DNA of 64,000 nt from Aphelocoma coerulescens. Its lineage: Eukaryota > Chordata > Aves > Passeriformes > Corvidae. How positions within the stretch are numbered: position 1 is the stretch's first letter; every line of letters starts with the position of its first letter. The stretch lies in the NCBI RefSeq assembly GCF_041296385.1, contig NW_027183602.1, forward strand, positions 62,001 through 126,000. The letters run 5' to 3'. The position numbers were made by a program, and so were the translations under genes. The notes under the pieces are model-generated. The model was not told the DNA's origin. It searched no databases and was given only the letters and a program-made list of their open reading frames with translations. This document shows positions 23,290 to 36,388 of this stretch, piece by piece.

Positions 23290-24745
23290 AGGAACGCCTT
23301 CTTTCCGGACGCGTCCTTCTGGGTGTGCTCAAGCTGCGTGGACTCTGCAGCCCTGAAGGTTCAAGAACCTGTTTCTGGCCAGCTTGTGTGCTGGAGTGCA
23401 AGGGCTGCGCCTTCCGTCCTGAAGCAGGCAGCGCATTCTCAGCTGAATCTGCTTGTGAAGCAGCTCTTGGCTGGACACTTGACATTCGCTCCACTGAGTA
23501 CGTTAGCCCGGTGCCCAGCTGCTCCGTTCTTCGCCTTCTGTGGTCCGGACAGAACTTGAAGCGCAGCGATGGCTTGGAGCTTTGCCGCTCTTCAGCGTGA
23601 ACACTGCACGCAGCCACGGTGTGCCGTGCACGGATTTCCCTCAGCTCGACGTACAATCACATCCTCTTGCCGTTTCCCAGAGTCGAAAGTGTCCGCGTAG
23701 CTCTCGCTCAGCGAAATGCGTCAGGCGAGAAACACTTGCTGGATTGGCTTTTCGCTGGCCCAGACTTTCCACGCCGCACCACAACTCGGGCAACGAGGAG
23801 GAGAAAAGGCAGGACATCTTTGCGTCCTGGCACGTTCTTCTTCGCGAGACGCCTATTCCGCGCCTTCCCCCCCTGCAAGGCTGTAAGGTTCGCCGTGCTA
23901 CTTGGAACCGAGAAGGAAGGTGCAGAGAGCACCGCGCTCTGACGGCGCTGTGCGGGCTGTAAAAGAAAGAGGGCTGCCGCTGGCACGTGGTGCAAACGCA
24001 GGTTTCCACGCGCCCGGGGTAAGCTCCGGCTGAGCTTGTTGACCTAAAACTGTTCTCTGTGCCAGACGGAGCTGAGACGCTTTCCCTTTACATTTGGACG
24101 ACAAGAAAGACCCAGTGTGCTGCTGTATGCCGCTGCGAGGGAAAGTGCATAGGCCAGGGCGTGTTTCGGCAGAAGCAGTCGGCTGGAGCATTTCGCTGCC
24201 GGCGCAGTGCTCTGTGCGACAAGTAGGACGACGGCTCGACTCCGGCAGAATGAAAGCGCGACGTGGTGCGAAGAGCATAGAGCACGAAGGCAGGGCACCG
24301 AGCTGCGGTGCGCATCGCACAGGCTGCAAGAGGAAGCGTGGCTGGCACTCGCTTCTCTGCCGGATTCACGTTAGCAGCTGAACACAGAAAGTTCCACTTG
24401 CAGCTACTCCTGCTGCTACCTATTTCTCTTCCAGCTTTCCCTGGAAAGAATTGTGCCCAGCTTTATGCTCGGAGGTGCAGAGGTGACAGCGGTAGATGCG
24501 GCAGAGAACGGCAATCCAGAGTGCAGCGGACGGTTTCTGGTGCTTTACGCGAGGCAAGGCGAACGTGCAGCCCAGCAGTGGCTTTTACTTCTGGAGCCTT
24601 TTGCTTCGGTAGCAGCAGCTGCTGCAAGTGGGCAACGGAGCTGCGAGAGTGAATAACGTGACGGTACGCCTATCTGAGAAGGAAGCCGCCGAGCCGCAGT
24701 GTGTTGTGCCCAGTTTCAAGGCTGCTTGGAGAAGGGGGGTACTTG
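23290..24745. repeat. Unit 17, class L
   Basis: 1456 bp; no private change seen. Confidence 0.96.
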
Positions 24746-26201
24746 AGGAACGCCTTCTTTCCGGACGCGTCCTTCTGGGTGTGCTCAAGCTGCGTGGACT
24801 CTGCAGCCCTGAAGGTTCAAGAACCTGTTTCTGGCCAGCTTGTGTGCTGGAGTGCAAGGGCTGCGCCTTCCGTCCTGAAGCAGGCAGCGCATTCTCAGCT
24901 GAATCTGCTTGTGAAGCAGCTCTTGGCTGGACACTTGACATTCGCTCCACTGAGTACGTTAGCCCGGTGCCCAGCTGCTCCGTTCTTCGCCTTCTGTGGT
25001 CCGGACAGAACTTGAAGCGCAGCGATGGCTTGGAGCTTTGCCGCTCTTCAGCGTGAACACTGCACGCAGCCACGGTGTGCCGTGCACGGATTTCCCTCAG
25101 CTCGACGTACAATCACATCCTCTTGCCGTTTCCCAGAGTCGAAAGTGTCCGCGTAGCTCTCGCTCAGCGAAATGCGTCAGGCGAGAAACACTTGCTGGAT
25201 TGGCTTTTCGCTGGCCCAGACTTTCCACGCCGCACCACAACTCGGGCAACGAGGAGGAGAAAAGGCAGGACATCTTTGCGTCCTGGCACGTTCTTCTTCG
25301 CGAGACGCCTATTCCGCGCCTTCCCCCCCTGCAAGGCTGTAAGGTTCGCCGTGCTACTTGGAACCGAGAAGGAAGGTGCAGAGAGCACCGCGCTCTGACG
25401 GCGCTGTGCGGGCTGTAAAAGAAAGAGGGCTGCCGCTGGCACGTGGTGCAAACGCAGGTTTCCACGCGCCCGGGGTAAGCTCCGGCTGAGCTTGTTGACC
25501 TAAAACTGTTCTCTGTGCCAGACGGAGCTGAGACGCTTTCCCTTTACATTTGGACGACAAGAAAGACCCAGTGTGCTGCTGTATGCCGCTGCGAGGGAAA
25601 GTGCATAGGCCAGGGCGTGTTTCGGCAGAAGCAGTCGGCTGGAGCATTTCGCTGCCGGCGCAGTGCTCTGTGCGACAAGTAGGACGACGGCTCGACTCCG
25701 GCAGAATGAAAGCGCGACGTGGTGCGAAGAGCATAGAGCACGAAGGCAGGGCACCGAGCTGCGGTGCGCATCGCACAGGCTGCAAGAGGAAGCGTGGCTG
25801 GCACTCGCTTCTCTGCCGGATTCACGTTAGCAGCTGAACACAGAAAGTTCCACTTGCAGCTACTCCTGCTGCTACCTATTTCTCTTCCAGCTTTCCCTGG
25901 AAAGAATTGTGCCCAGCTTTATGCTCGGAGGTGCAGAGGTGACAGCGGTAGATGCGGCAGAGAACGGCAATCCAGAGTGCAGCGGACGGTTTCTGGTGCT
26001 TTACGCGAGGCAAGGCGAACGTGCAGCCCAGCAGTGGCTTTTACTTCTGGAGCCTTTTGCTTCGGTAGCAGCAGCTGCTGCAAGTGGGCAACGGAGCTGC
26101 GAGAGTGAATAACGTGACGGTACGCCTATCTGAGAAGGAAGCCGCCGAGCCGCAGTGTGTTGTGCCCAGTTTCAAGGCTGCTTGGAGAAGGGGGGTACTT
26201 G
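24746..26201. repeat. Unit 18, class L
   Basis: 1456 bp; no private change seen. Confidence 0.96.
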
Positions 26202-27657
26202 AGGAACGCCTTCTTTCCGGACGCGTCCTTCTGGGTGTGCTCAAGCTGCGTGGACTCTGCAGCCCTGAAGGTTCAAGAACCTGTTTCTGGCCAGCTTGTG
26301 TGCTGGAGTGCAAGGGCTGCGCCTTCCGTCCTGAAGCAGGCAGCGCATTCTCAGCTGAATCTGCTTGTGAAGCAGCTCTTGGCTGGACACTTGACATTCG
26401 CTCCACTGAGTACGTTAGCCCGGTGCCCAGCTGCTCCGTTCTTCGCCTTCTGTGGTCCGGACAGAACTTGAAGCGCAGCGATGGCTTGGAGCTTTGCCGC
26501 TCTTCAGCGTGAACACTGCACGCAGCCACGGTGTGCCGTGCACGGATTTCCCTCAGCTCGACGTACAATCACATCCTCTTGCCGTTTCCCAGAGTCGAAA
26601 GTGTCCGCGTAGCTCTCGCTCAGCGAAATGCGTCAGGCGAGAAACACTTGCTGGATTGGCTTTTCGCTGGCCCAGACTTTCCACGCCGCACCACAACTCG
26701 GGCAACGAGGAGGAGAAAAGGCAGGACATCTTTGCGTCCTGGCACGTTCTTCTTCGCGAGACGCCTATTCCGCGCCTTCCCCCCCTGCAAGGCTGTAAGG
26801 TTCGCCGTGCTACTTGGAACCGAGAAGGAAGGTGCAGAGAGCACCGCGCTCTGACGGCGCTGTGCGGGCTGTAAAAGAAAGAGGGCTGCCGCTGGCACGT
26901 GGTGCAAACGCAGGTTTCCACGCGCCCGGGGTAAGCTCCGGCTGAGCTTGTTGACCTAAAACTGTTCTCTGTGCCAGACGGAGCTGAGACGCTTTCCCTT
27001 TACATTTGGACGACAAGAAAGACCCAGTGTGCTGCTGTATGCCGCTGCGAGGGAAAGTGCATAGGCCAGGGCGTGTTTCGGCAGAAGCAGTCGGCTGGAG
27101 CATTTCGCTGCCGGCGCAGTGCTCTGTGCGACAAGTAGGACGACGGCTCGACTCCGGCAGAATGAAAGCGCGACGTGGTGCGAAGAGCATAGAGCACGAA
27201 GGCAGGGCACCGAGCTGCGGTGCGCATCGCACAGGCTGCAAGAGGAAGCGTGGCTGGCACTCGCTTCTCTGCCGGATTCACGTTAGCAGCTGAACACAGA
27301 AAGTTCCACTTGCAGCTACTCCTGCTGCTACCTATTTCTCTTCCAGCTTTCCCTGGAAAGAATTGTGCCCAGCTTTATGCTCGGAGGTGCAGAGGTGACA
27401 GCGGTAGATGCGGCAGAGAACGGCAATCCAGAGTGCAGCGGACGGTTTCTGGTGCTTTACGCGAGGCAAGGCGAACGTGCAGCCCAGCAGTGGCTTTTAC
27501 TTCTGGAGCCTTTTGCTTCGGTAGCAGCAGCTGCTGCAAGTGGGCAACGGAGCTGCGAGAGTGAATAACGTGACGGTACGCCTATCTGAGAAGGAAGCCG
27601 CCGAGCCGCAGTGTGTTGTGCCCAGTTTCAAGGCTGCTTGGAGAAGGGGGGTACTTG
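26202..27657. repeat. Unit 19, class L
   Basis: 1456 bp; last of the six-unit L run. Confidence 0.96.
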
Positions 27658-29112
27658 AGGAACGCCTTCTTTCCGGACGCGTCCTTCTGGGTGTGCTCAA
27701 GCTGCGTGGACTCTGCAGCCCTGAAGGTTCAAGAACCTGTTTCTGGCCAGCTTGTGTGCTGGAGTGCAAGGGCTGCGCCTTCCGTCCTGAAGCAGGCAGC
27801 GCATTCTCAGCTGAATCTGCTTGTGAAGCAGCTCTTGGCTGGACACTTGACATTCGCTCCACTGAGTACGTTAGCCCGGTGCCCAGCTGCTCCGTTCTTC
27901 GCCTTCTGTGGTCCGGACAGAACTTGAAGCGCAGCGATGGCTTGGAGCTTTGCCGCTCTTCAGCGTGAACACTGCACGCAGCCACGGTGTGCCGTGCACG
28001 GATTTCCCTCAGCTCGACGTACAATCACATCCTCTTGCCGTTTCCCAGAGTCGAAAGTGTCCGCGTAGCTCTCGCTCAGCGAAATGCGTCAGGCGAGAAA
28101 CACTTGCTGGATTGGCTTTTCGCTGGCCCAGACTTTCCACGCCGCACCACAACTCGGGCAACGAGGAGGAGAAAAGGCAGGACATCTTTGCGTCCTGGCA
28201 CGTTCTTCTTCGCGAGACGCCTATTCCGCGCCTTCCCCCCCTGCAAGGCTGTAAGGTTCGCCGTGCTACTTGGAACCGAGAAGGAAGGTGCAGAGAGCAC
28301 CGCGCTCTGACGGCGCTGTGCGGGCTGTAAAAGAAAGAGGGCTGCCGCTGGCACGTGGTGCAAACGCAGGTTTCCACGCGCCCGGGGTAAGCTCCGGCTG
28401 AGCTTGTTGACCTAAAACTGTTCTCTGTGCCAGACGGAGCTGAGACGCTTTCCCTTTACATTTGGACGACAAGAAAGACCCAGTGTGCTGCTGTATGCCG
28501 CTGCGAGGGAAAGTGCATAGGCCAGGGCGTGTTTCGGCAGAAGCAGTCGGCTGGAGCATTTCGCTGCCGGCGCAGTGCTCTGTGCGACAAGTAGGACGAC
28601 GGCTCGACTCCGGCAGAATGAAAGCGCGACGTGGTGCGAAGAGCATAGAGCACGAAGGCAGGGCACCGAGCTGCGGTGCGCATCGCACAGGCTGCAAGAG
28701 GAAGCGTGGCTGGCACTCGCTTCTCTGCGGATTCACGTTAGCAGCTGAACACAGAAAGTTCCACTTGCAGCTACTCCTGCTGCTACCTATTTCTCTTCCA
28801 GCTTTCCCTGGAAAGAATTGTGCCCAGCTTTATGCTCGGAGGTGCAGAGGTGACAGCGGTAGATGCGGCAGAGAACGGCAATCCAGAGTGCAGCGGACGG
28901 TTTCTGGTGCTTTACGCGAGGCAAGGCGAACGTGCAGCCCAGCAGTGGCTTTTACTTCTGGAGCCTTTTGCTTCGGTAGCAGCAGCTGCTGCAAGTGGGC
29001 AACGGAGCTGCGAGAGTGAATAACGTGACGGTACGCCTATCTGAGAAGGAAGCCGCCGAGCCGCAGTGTGTTGTGCCCAGTTTCAAGGCTGCTTGGAGAA
29101 GGGGGGTACTTG
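27658..29112. repeat. Unit 20, class S
   Basis: 1455 bp, majority alleles. Confidence 0.96.
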
Positions 29113-30567
29113 AGGAACGCCTTCTTTCCGGACGCGTCCTTCTGGGTGTGCTCAAGCTGCGTGGACTCTGCAGCCCTGAAGGTTCAAGAACCTGTTTCTG
29201 GCCAGCTTGTGTGCTGGAGTGCAAGGGCTGCGCCTTCCGTCCTGAAGCAGGCAGCGCATTCTCAGCTGAATCTGCTTGTGAAGCAGCTCTTGGCTGGACA
29301 CTTGACATTCGCTCCACTGAGTACGTTAGCCCGGTGCCCAGCTGCTCCGTTCTTCGCCTTCTGTGGTCCGGACAGAACTTGAAGCGCAGCGATGGCTTGG
29401 AGCTTTGCCGCTCTTCAGCGTGAACACTGCACGCAGCCACGGTGTGCCGTGCACGGATTTCCCTCAGCTCGACGTACAATCACATCCTCTTGCCGTTTCC
29501 CAGAGTCGAAAGTGTCCGCGTAGCTCTCGCTCAGCGAAATGCGTCAGGCGAGAAACACTTGCTGGATTGGCTTTTCGCTGGCCCAGACTTTCCACGCCGC
29601 ACCACAACTCGGGCAACGAGGAGGAGAAAAGGCAGGACATCTTTGCGTCCTGGCACGTTCTTCTTCGCGAGACGCCTATTCCGCGCCTTCCCCCCCTGCA
29701 AGGCTGTAAGGTTCGCCGTGCTACTTGGAACCGAGAAGGAAGGTGCAGAGAGCACCGCGCTCTGACGGCGCTGTGCGGGCTGTAAAAGAAAGAGGGCTGC
29801 CGCTGGCACGTGGTGCAAACGCAGGTTTCCACGCGCCCGGGGTAAGCTCCGGCTGAGCTTGTTGACCTAAAACTGTTCTCTGTGCCAGACGGAGCTGAGA
29901 CGCTTTCCCTTTACATTTGGACGACAAGAAAGACCCAGTGTGCTGCTGTATGCCGCTGCGAGGGAAAGTGCATAGGCCAGGGCGTGTTTCGGCAGAAGCA
30001 GTCGGCTGGAGCATTTCGCTGCCGGCGCAGTGCTCTGTGCGACAAGTAGGACGACGGCTCGACTCCGGCAGAATGAAAGCGCGACGTGGTGCGAAGAGCA
30101 TAGAGCACGAAGGCAGGGCACCGAGCTGCGGTGCGCATCGCACAGGCTGCAAGAGGAAGCGTGGCTGGCACTCGCTTCTCTGCGGATTCACGTTAGCAGC
30201 TGAACACAGAAAGTTCCACTTGCAGCTACTCCTGCTGCTACCTATTTCTCTTCCAGCTTTCCCTGGAAAGAATTGTGCCCAGCTTTATGCTCGGAGGTGC
30301 AGAGGTGACAGCGGTAGATGCGGCAGAGAACGGCAATCCAGAGTGCAGCGGACGGTTTCTGGTGCTTTACGCGAGGCAAGGCGAACGTGCAGCCCAGCAG
30401 TGGCTTTTACTTCTGGAGCCTTTTGCTTCGGTAGCAGCAGCTGCTGCAAGTGGGCAACGGAGCTGCGAGAGTGAATAACGTGACGGTACGCCTATCTGAG
30501 AAGGAAGCCGCCGAGCCGCAGTGTGTTGTGCCCAGTTTCAAGGCTGCTTGGAGAAGGGGGGTACTTG
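29113..30567. repeat. Unit 21, class S
   Basis: 1455 bp, majority alleles. Confidence 0.96.
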
Positions 30568-32023
30568 AGGAACGCCTTCTTTCCGGACGCGTCCTTCTGG
30601 GTGTGCTCAAGCTGCGTGGACTCTGCAGCCCTGAAGGTTCAAGAACCTGTTTCTGGCCAGCTTGTGTGCTGGAGTGCAAGGGCTGCGCCTTCCGTCCTGA
30701 AGCAGGCAGCGCATTCTCAGCTGAATCTGCTTGTGAAGCAGCTCTTGGCTGGACACTTGACATTCGCTCCACTGAGTACGTTAGCCCGGTGCCCAGCTGC
30801 TCCGTTCTTCGCCTTCTGTGGTCCGGACAGAACTTGAAGCGCAGCGATGGCTTGGAGCTTTGCCGCTCTTCAGCGTGAACACTGCACGCAGCCACGGTGT
30901 GCCGTGCACGGATTTCCCTCAGCTCGACGTACAATCACATCCTCTTGCCGTTTCCCAGAGTCGAAAGTGTCCGCGTAGCTCTCGCTCAGCGAAATGCGTC
31001 AGGCGAGAAACACTTGCTGGATTGGCTTTTCGCTGGCCCAGACTTTCCACGCCGCACCACAACTCGGGCAACGAGGAGGAGAAAAGGCAGGACATCTTTG
31101 CGTCCTGGCACGTTCTTCTTCGCGAGACGCCTATTCCGCGCCTTCCCCCCCTGCAAGGCTGTAAGGTTCGCCGTGCTACTTGGAACCGAGAAGGAAGGTG
31201 CAGAGAGCACCGCGCTCTGACGGCGCTGTGCGGGCTGTAAAAGAAAGAGGGCTGCCGCTGGCACGTGGTGCAAACGCAGGTTTCCACGCGCCCGGGGTAA
31301 GCTCCGGCTGAGCTTGTTGACCTAAAACTGTTCTCTGTGCCAGACGGAGCTGAGACGCTTTCCCTTTACATTTGGACGACAAGAAAGACCCAGTGTGCTG
31401 CTGTATGCCGCTGCGAGGGAAAGTGCATAGGCCAGGGCGTGTTTCGGCAGAAGCAGTCGGCTGGAGCATTTCGCTGCCGGCGCAGTGCTCTGTGCGACAA
31501 GTAGGACGACGGCTCGACTCCGGCAGAATGAAAGCGCGACGTGGTGCGAAGAGCATAGAGCACGAAGGCAGGGCACCGAGCTGCGGTGCGCATCGCACAG
31601 GCTGCAAGAGGAAGCGTGGCTGGCACTCGCTTCTCTGCCGGATTCACGTTAGCAGCTGAACACAGAAAGTTCCACTTGCAGCTACTCCTGCTGCTACCTA
31701 TTTCTCTTCCAGCTTTCCCTGGAAAGAATTGTGCCCAGCTTTATGCTCGGAGGTGCAGAGGTGACAGCGGTAGATGCGGCAGAGAACGGCAATCCAGAGT
31801 GCAGCGGACGGTTTCTGGTGCTTTACGCGAGGCAAGGCGAACGTGCAGCCCAGCAGTGGCTTTTACTTCTGGAGCCTTTTGCTTCGGTAGCAGCAGCTGC
31901 TGCAAGTGGGCAACGGAGCTGCGAGAGTGAATAACGTGACGGTACGCCTATCTGAGAAGGAAGCCGCCGAGCCGCAGTGTGTTGTGCCCAGTTTCAAGGC
32001 TGCTTGGAGAAGGGGGGTACTTG
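30568..32023. repeat. Unit 22, class L
   Basis: 1456 bp; no private change seen. Directly precedes the duplicated five-unit block. Confidence 0.96.
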
Positions 32024-33478
32024 AGGAACGCCTTCTTTCCGGACGCGTCCTTCTGGGTGTGCTCAAGCTGCGTGGACTCTGCAGCCCTGAAGGTTCAAGA
32101 ACCTGTTTCTGGCCAGCTTGTGTGCTGGAGTGCAAGGGCTGCGCCTTCCGTCCTGAAGCAGGCAGCGCATTCTCAGCTGAATCTGCTTGTGAAGCAGCTC
32201 TTGGCTGGACACTTGACATTCGCTCCACTGAGTACGTTAGCCCGGTGCCCAGCTGCTCCGTTCTTCGCCTTCTGTGGTCCGGACAGAACTTGAAGCGCAG
32301 CGATGGCTTGGAGCTTTGCCGCTCTTCAGCGTGAACACTGCACGCAGCCACGGTGTGCCGTGCACGGATTTCCCTCAGCTCGACGTACAATCACATCCTC
32401 TTGCCGTTTCCCAGAGTCGAAAGTGTCCGCGTAGCTCTCGCTCAGCGAAATGCGTCAGGCGAGAAACACTTGCTGGATTGGCTTTTCGCTGGCCCAGACT
32501 TTCCACGCCGCACCACAACTCGGGCAACGAGGAGGAGAAAAGGCAGGACATCTTTGCGTCCTGGCACGTTCTTCTTCGCGAGACGCCTATTCCGCGCCTT
32601 CCCCCCCTGCAAGGCTGTAAAGTTCGCCGTGCTACTTGGAACCGAGAAGGAAGGTGCAGAGAGCACCGCGCTCTGACGGCGCTGTGCGGGCTGTAAAAGA
32701 AAGAGGGCTGCCGCTGGCACGTGGTGCAAACGCAGGTTTCCACGCGCCCGGGGTAAGCTCCGGCTGAGCTTGTTGACCTAAAACTGTTCTCTGTGCCAGA
32801 CGGAGCTGAGACGCTTTCCCTTTACATTTGGACGACAAGAAAGACCCAGTGTGCTGCTGTATGCCGCTGCGAGGGAAAGTGCATAGGCCAGGGCGTGTTT
32901 CGGCAGAAGCAGTCGGCTGGAGCATTTCGCTGCCGGCGCAGTGCTCTGTGCGACAAGTAGGACGACGGCTCGACTCCGGCAGAATGAAAGCGCGACGTGG
33001 TGCGAAGAGCATAGAGCACGAAGGCAGGGCACCGAGCTGCGGTGCGCATCGCACAGGCTGCAAGAGGAAGCGTGGCTGGCACTCGCTTCTCTGCGGATTC
33101 ACGTTAGCAGCTGAACACAGAAAGTTCCACTTGCAGCTACTCCTGCTGCTACCTATTTCTCTTCCAGCTTTCCCTGGAAAGAATTGTGCCCAGCTTTATG
33201 CTCGGAGGTGCAGAGGTGACAGCGGTAGATGCGGCAGAGAACGGCAATCCAGAGTGCAGCGGACGGTTTCTGGTGCTTTACGCGAGGCAAGGCGAACGTG
33301 CAGCCCAGCAGTGGCTTTTACTTCTGGAGCCTTTTGCTTCGGTAGCAGCAGCTGCTGCAAGTGGGCAACGGAGCTGCGAGAGTGAATAACGTGACGGTAC
33401 GCCTATCTGAGAAGGAAGCCGCCGAGCCGCAGTGTGTTGTGCCCAGTTTCAAGGCTGCTTGGAGAAGGGGGGTACTTG
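32024..33478. repeat. Unit 23, class S, A598
   Basis: 1455 bp with A at 32621 (offset 598). First unit of the first five-unit block. Confidence 0.96.
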
Positions 33479-34933
33479 AGGAACGCCTTCTTTCCGGACG
33501 CGTCCTTCTGGGTGTGCTCAAGCTGCGTGGACTCTGCAGCCCTGAAGGTTCAAGAACCTGTTTCTGGCCAGCTTGTGTGCTGGAGTGCAAGGGCTGCGCC
33601 TTCCGTCCTGAAGCAGGCAGCGCATTCTCAGCTGAATCTGCTTGTGAAGCAGCTCTTGGCTGGACACTTGACATTCGCTCCACTGAGTACGTTAGCCCGG
33701 TGCCCAGCTGCTCCGTTCTTCGCCTTCTGTGGTCCGGACAGAACTTGAAGCGCAGCGATGGCTTGGAGCTTTGCCGCTCTTCAGCGTGAACACTGCACGC
33801 AGCCACGGTGTGCCGTGCACGGATTTCCCTCAGCTCGACGTACAATCACATCCTCTTGCCGTTTCCCAGAGTCGAAAGTGTCCGCGTAGCTCTCGCTCAG
33901 CGAAATGCGTCAGGCGAGAAACACTTGCTGGATTGGCTTTTCGCTGGCCCAGACTTTCCACGCCGCACCACAACTCGGGCAACGAGGAGGAGAAAAGGCA
34001 GGACATCTTTGCGTCCTGGCACGTTCTTCTTCGCGAGACGCCTATTCCGCGCCTTCCCCCCCTGCAAGGCTGTAAGGTTCGCCGTGCTACTTGGAACCGA
34101 GAAGGAAGGTGCAGAGAGCACCGCGCTCTGACGGCGCTGTGCGGGCTGTAAAAGAAAGAGGGCTGCCGCTGGCACGTGGTGCAAACGCAGGTTTCCACGC
34201 GCCCGGGGTAAGCTCCGGCTGAGCTTGTTGACCTAAAACTGTTCTCTGTGCCAGACGGAGCTGAGACGCTTTCCCTTTACATTTGGACGACAAGAAAGAC
34301 CCAGTGTGCTGCTGTATGCCGCTGCGAGGGAAAGTGCATAGGCCAGGGCGTGTTTCGGCAGAAGCAGTCGGCTGGAGCATTTCGCTGCCGGCGCAGTGCT
34401 CTGTGCGACAAGTAGGACGACGGCTCGACTCCGGCAGAATGAAAGCGCGACGTGGTGCGAAGAGCATAGAGCACGAAGGCAGGGCACCGAGCTGCGGTGC
34501 GCATCGCACAGGCTGCAAGAGGAAGCGTGGCTGGCACTCGCTTCTCTGCGGATTCACGTTAGCAGCTGAACACAGAAAGTTCCACTTGCAGCTACTCCTG
34601 CTGCTACCTATTTCTCTTCCAGCTTTCCCTGGAAAGAATTGTGCCCAGCTTTATGCTCGGAGGTGCAGAGGTGACAGCGGTAGATGCGGCAGAGAACGGC
34701 AATCCAGAGTGCAGCGGACGGTTTCTGGTGCTTTACGCGAGGCAAGGCGAACGTGCAGCCCAGCAGTGGCTTTTACTTCTGGAGCCTTTTGCTTCGGTAG
34801 CAGCAGCTGCTGCAAGTGGGCAACGGAGCTGCGAGAGTGAATAACGTGACGGTACGCCTATCTGAGAAGGAAGCCGCCGAGCCGCAGTGTGTTGTGCCCA
34901 GTTTCAAGGCTGCTTGGAGAAGGGGGGTACTTG
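33479..34933. repeat. Unit 24, class S
   Basis: 1455 bp, majority alleles. Block position 2; differs from its partner, unit 29, only at offset 980. Confidence 0.96.
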
Positions 34934-36388
34934 AGGAACGCCTTCTTTCCGGACGCGTCCTTCTGGGTGTGCTCAAGCTGCGTGGACTCTGCAGCCCTGA
35001 AGGTTCAAGAACCTGTTTCTGGCCAGCTTGTGTGCTGGAGTGCAAGGGCTGCGCCTTCCGTCCTGAAGCAGGCAGCGCATTCTCAGCTGAATCTGCTTGT
35101 GAAGCAGCTCTTGGCTGGACACTTGACATTCGCTCCACTGAGTACGTTAGCCCGGTGCCCAGCTGCTCCGTTCTTCGCCTTCTGTGGTCCGGACAGAACT
35201 TGAAGCGCAGCGATGGCTTGGAGCTTTGCCGCTCTTCAGCGTGAACACTGCACGCAGCCACGGTGTGCCGTGCACGGATTTCCCTCAGCTCGACGTACAA
35301 TCACATCCTCTTGCCGTTTCCCAGAGTCGAAAGTGTCCGCGTAGCTCTCGCTCAGCGAAATGCGTCAGGCGAGAAACACTTGCTGGATTGGCTTTTCGCT
35401 GGCCCAGACTTTCCACGCCGCACCACAACTCGGGCAACGAGGAGGAGAAAAGGCAGGACATCTTTGCGTCCTGGCACGTTCTTCTTCGCGAGACGCCTAT
35501 TCCGCGCCTTCCCCCCCTGCAAGGCTGTAAGGTTCGCCGTGCTACTTGGAACCGAGAAGGAAGGTGCAGAGAGCACCGCGCTCTGACGGCGCTGTGCGGG
35601 CTGTAAAAGAAAGAGGGCTGCCGCTGGCACGTGGTGCAAACGCAGGTTTCCACGCGCCCGGGGTAAGCTCCGGCTGAGCTTGTTGACCTAAAACTGTTCT
35701 CTGTGCCAGACGGAGCTGAGACGCTTTCCCTTTACATTTGGACGACAAGAAAGACCCAGTGTGCTGCTGTATGCCGCTGCGAGGGAAAGTGCATAGGCCA
35801 GGGCGTGTTTCGGCAGAAGCAGTCGGCTGGAGCATTTCGCTGCCGGCGCAGTGCTCTGTGCGACAAGTAGGACGACGGCTCGACTCCGGCAGAATGAAAG
35901 CGCGACGTGGTGCGAAGAGCATAGAGCACGAAGGCAGGGCACCGAGCTGCGGTGCGCATCGCACAGGCTGCAAGAGGAAGCGTGGCTGGCACTCGCTTCT
36001 CTGCGGATTCACGTTAGCAGCTGAACACAGAAAGTTCCACTTGCAGCTACTCCTGCTGCTACCTATTTCTCTTCCAGCTTTCCCTGGAAAGAATTGTGCC
36101 CAGCTTTATGCTCGGAGGTGCAGAGGTGACAGCGGTAGATGCGGCAGAGAACGGCAATCCAGAGTGCAGCGGACGGTTTCTGGTGCTTTACGCGAGGCAA
36201 GGCGAACGTGCAGCCCAGCAGTGGCTTTTACTTCTGGAGCCTTTTGCTTCGGTAGCAGCAGCTGCTGCAAGTGGGCAACGGAGCTGCGAGAGTGAATAAC
36301 GTGACGGTACGCCTATCTGAGAAGGAAGCCGCCGAGCCGCAGTGTGTTGTGCCCAGTTTCAAGGCTGCTTGGAGAAGGGGGGTACTTG
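34934..36388. repeat. Unit 25, class S
   Basis: 1455 bp, majority alleles. Block position 3. Confidence 0.96.
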
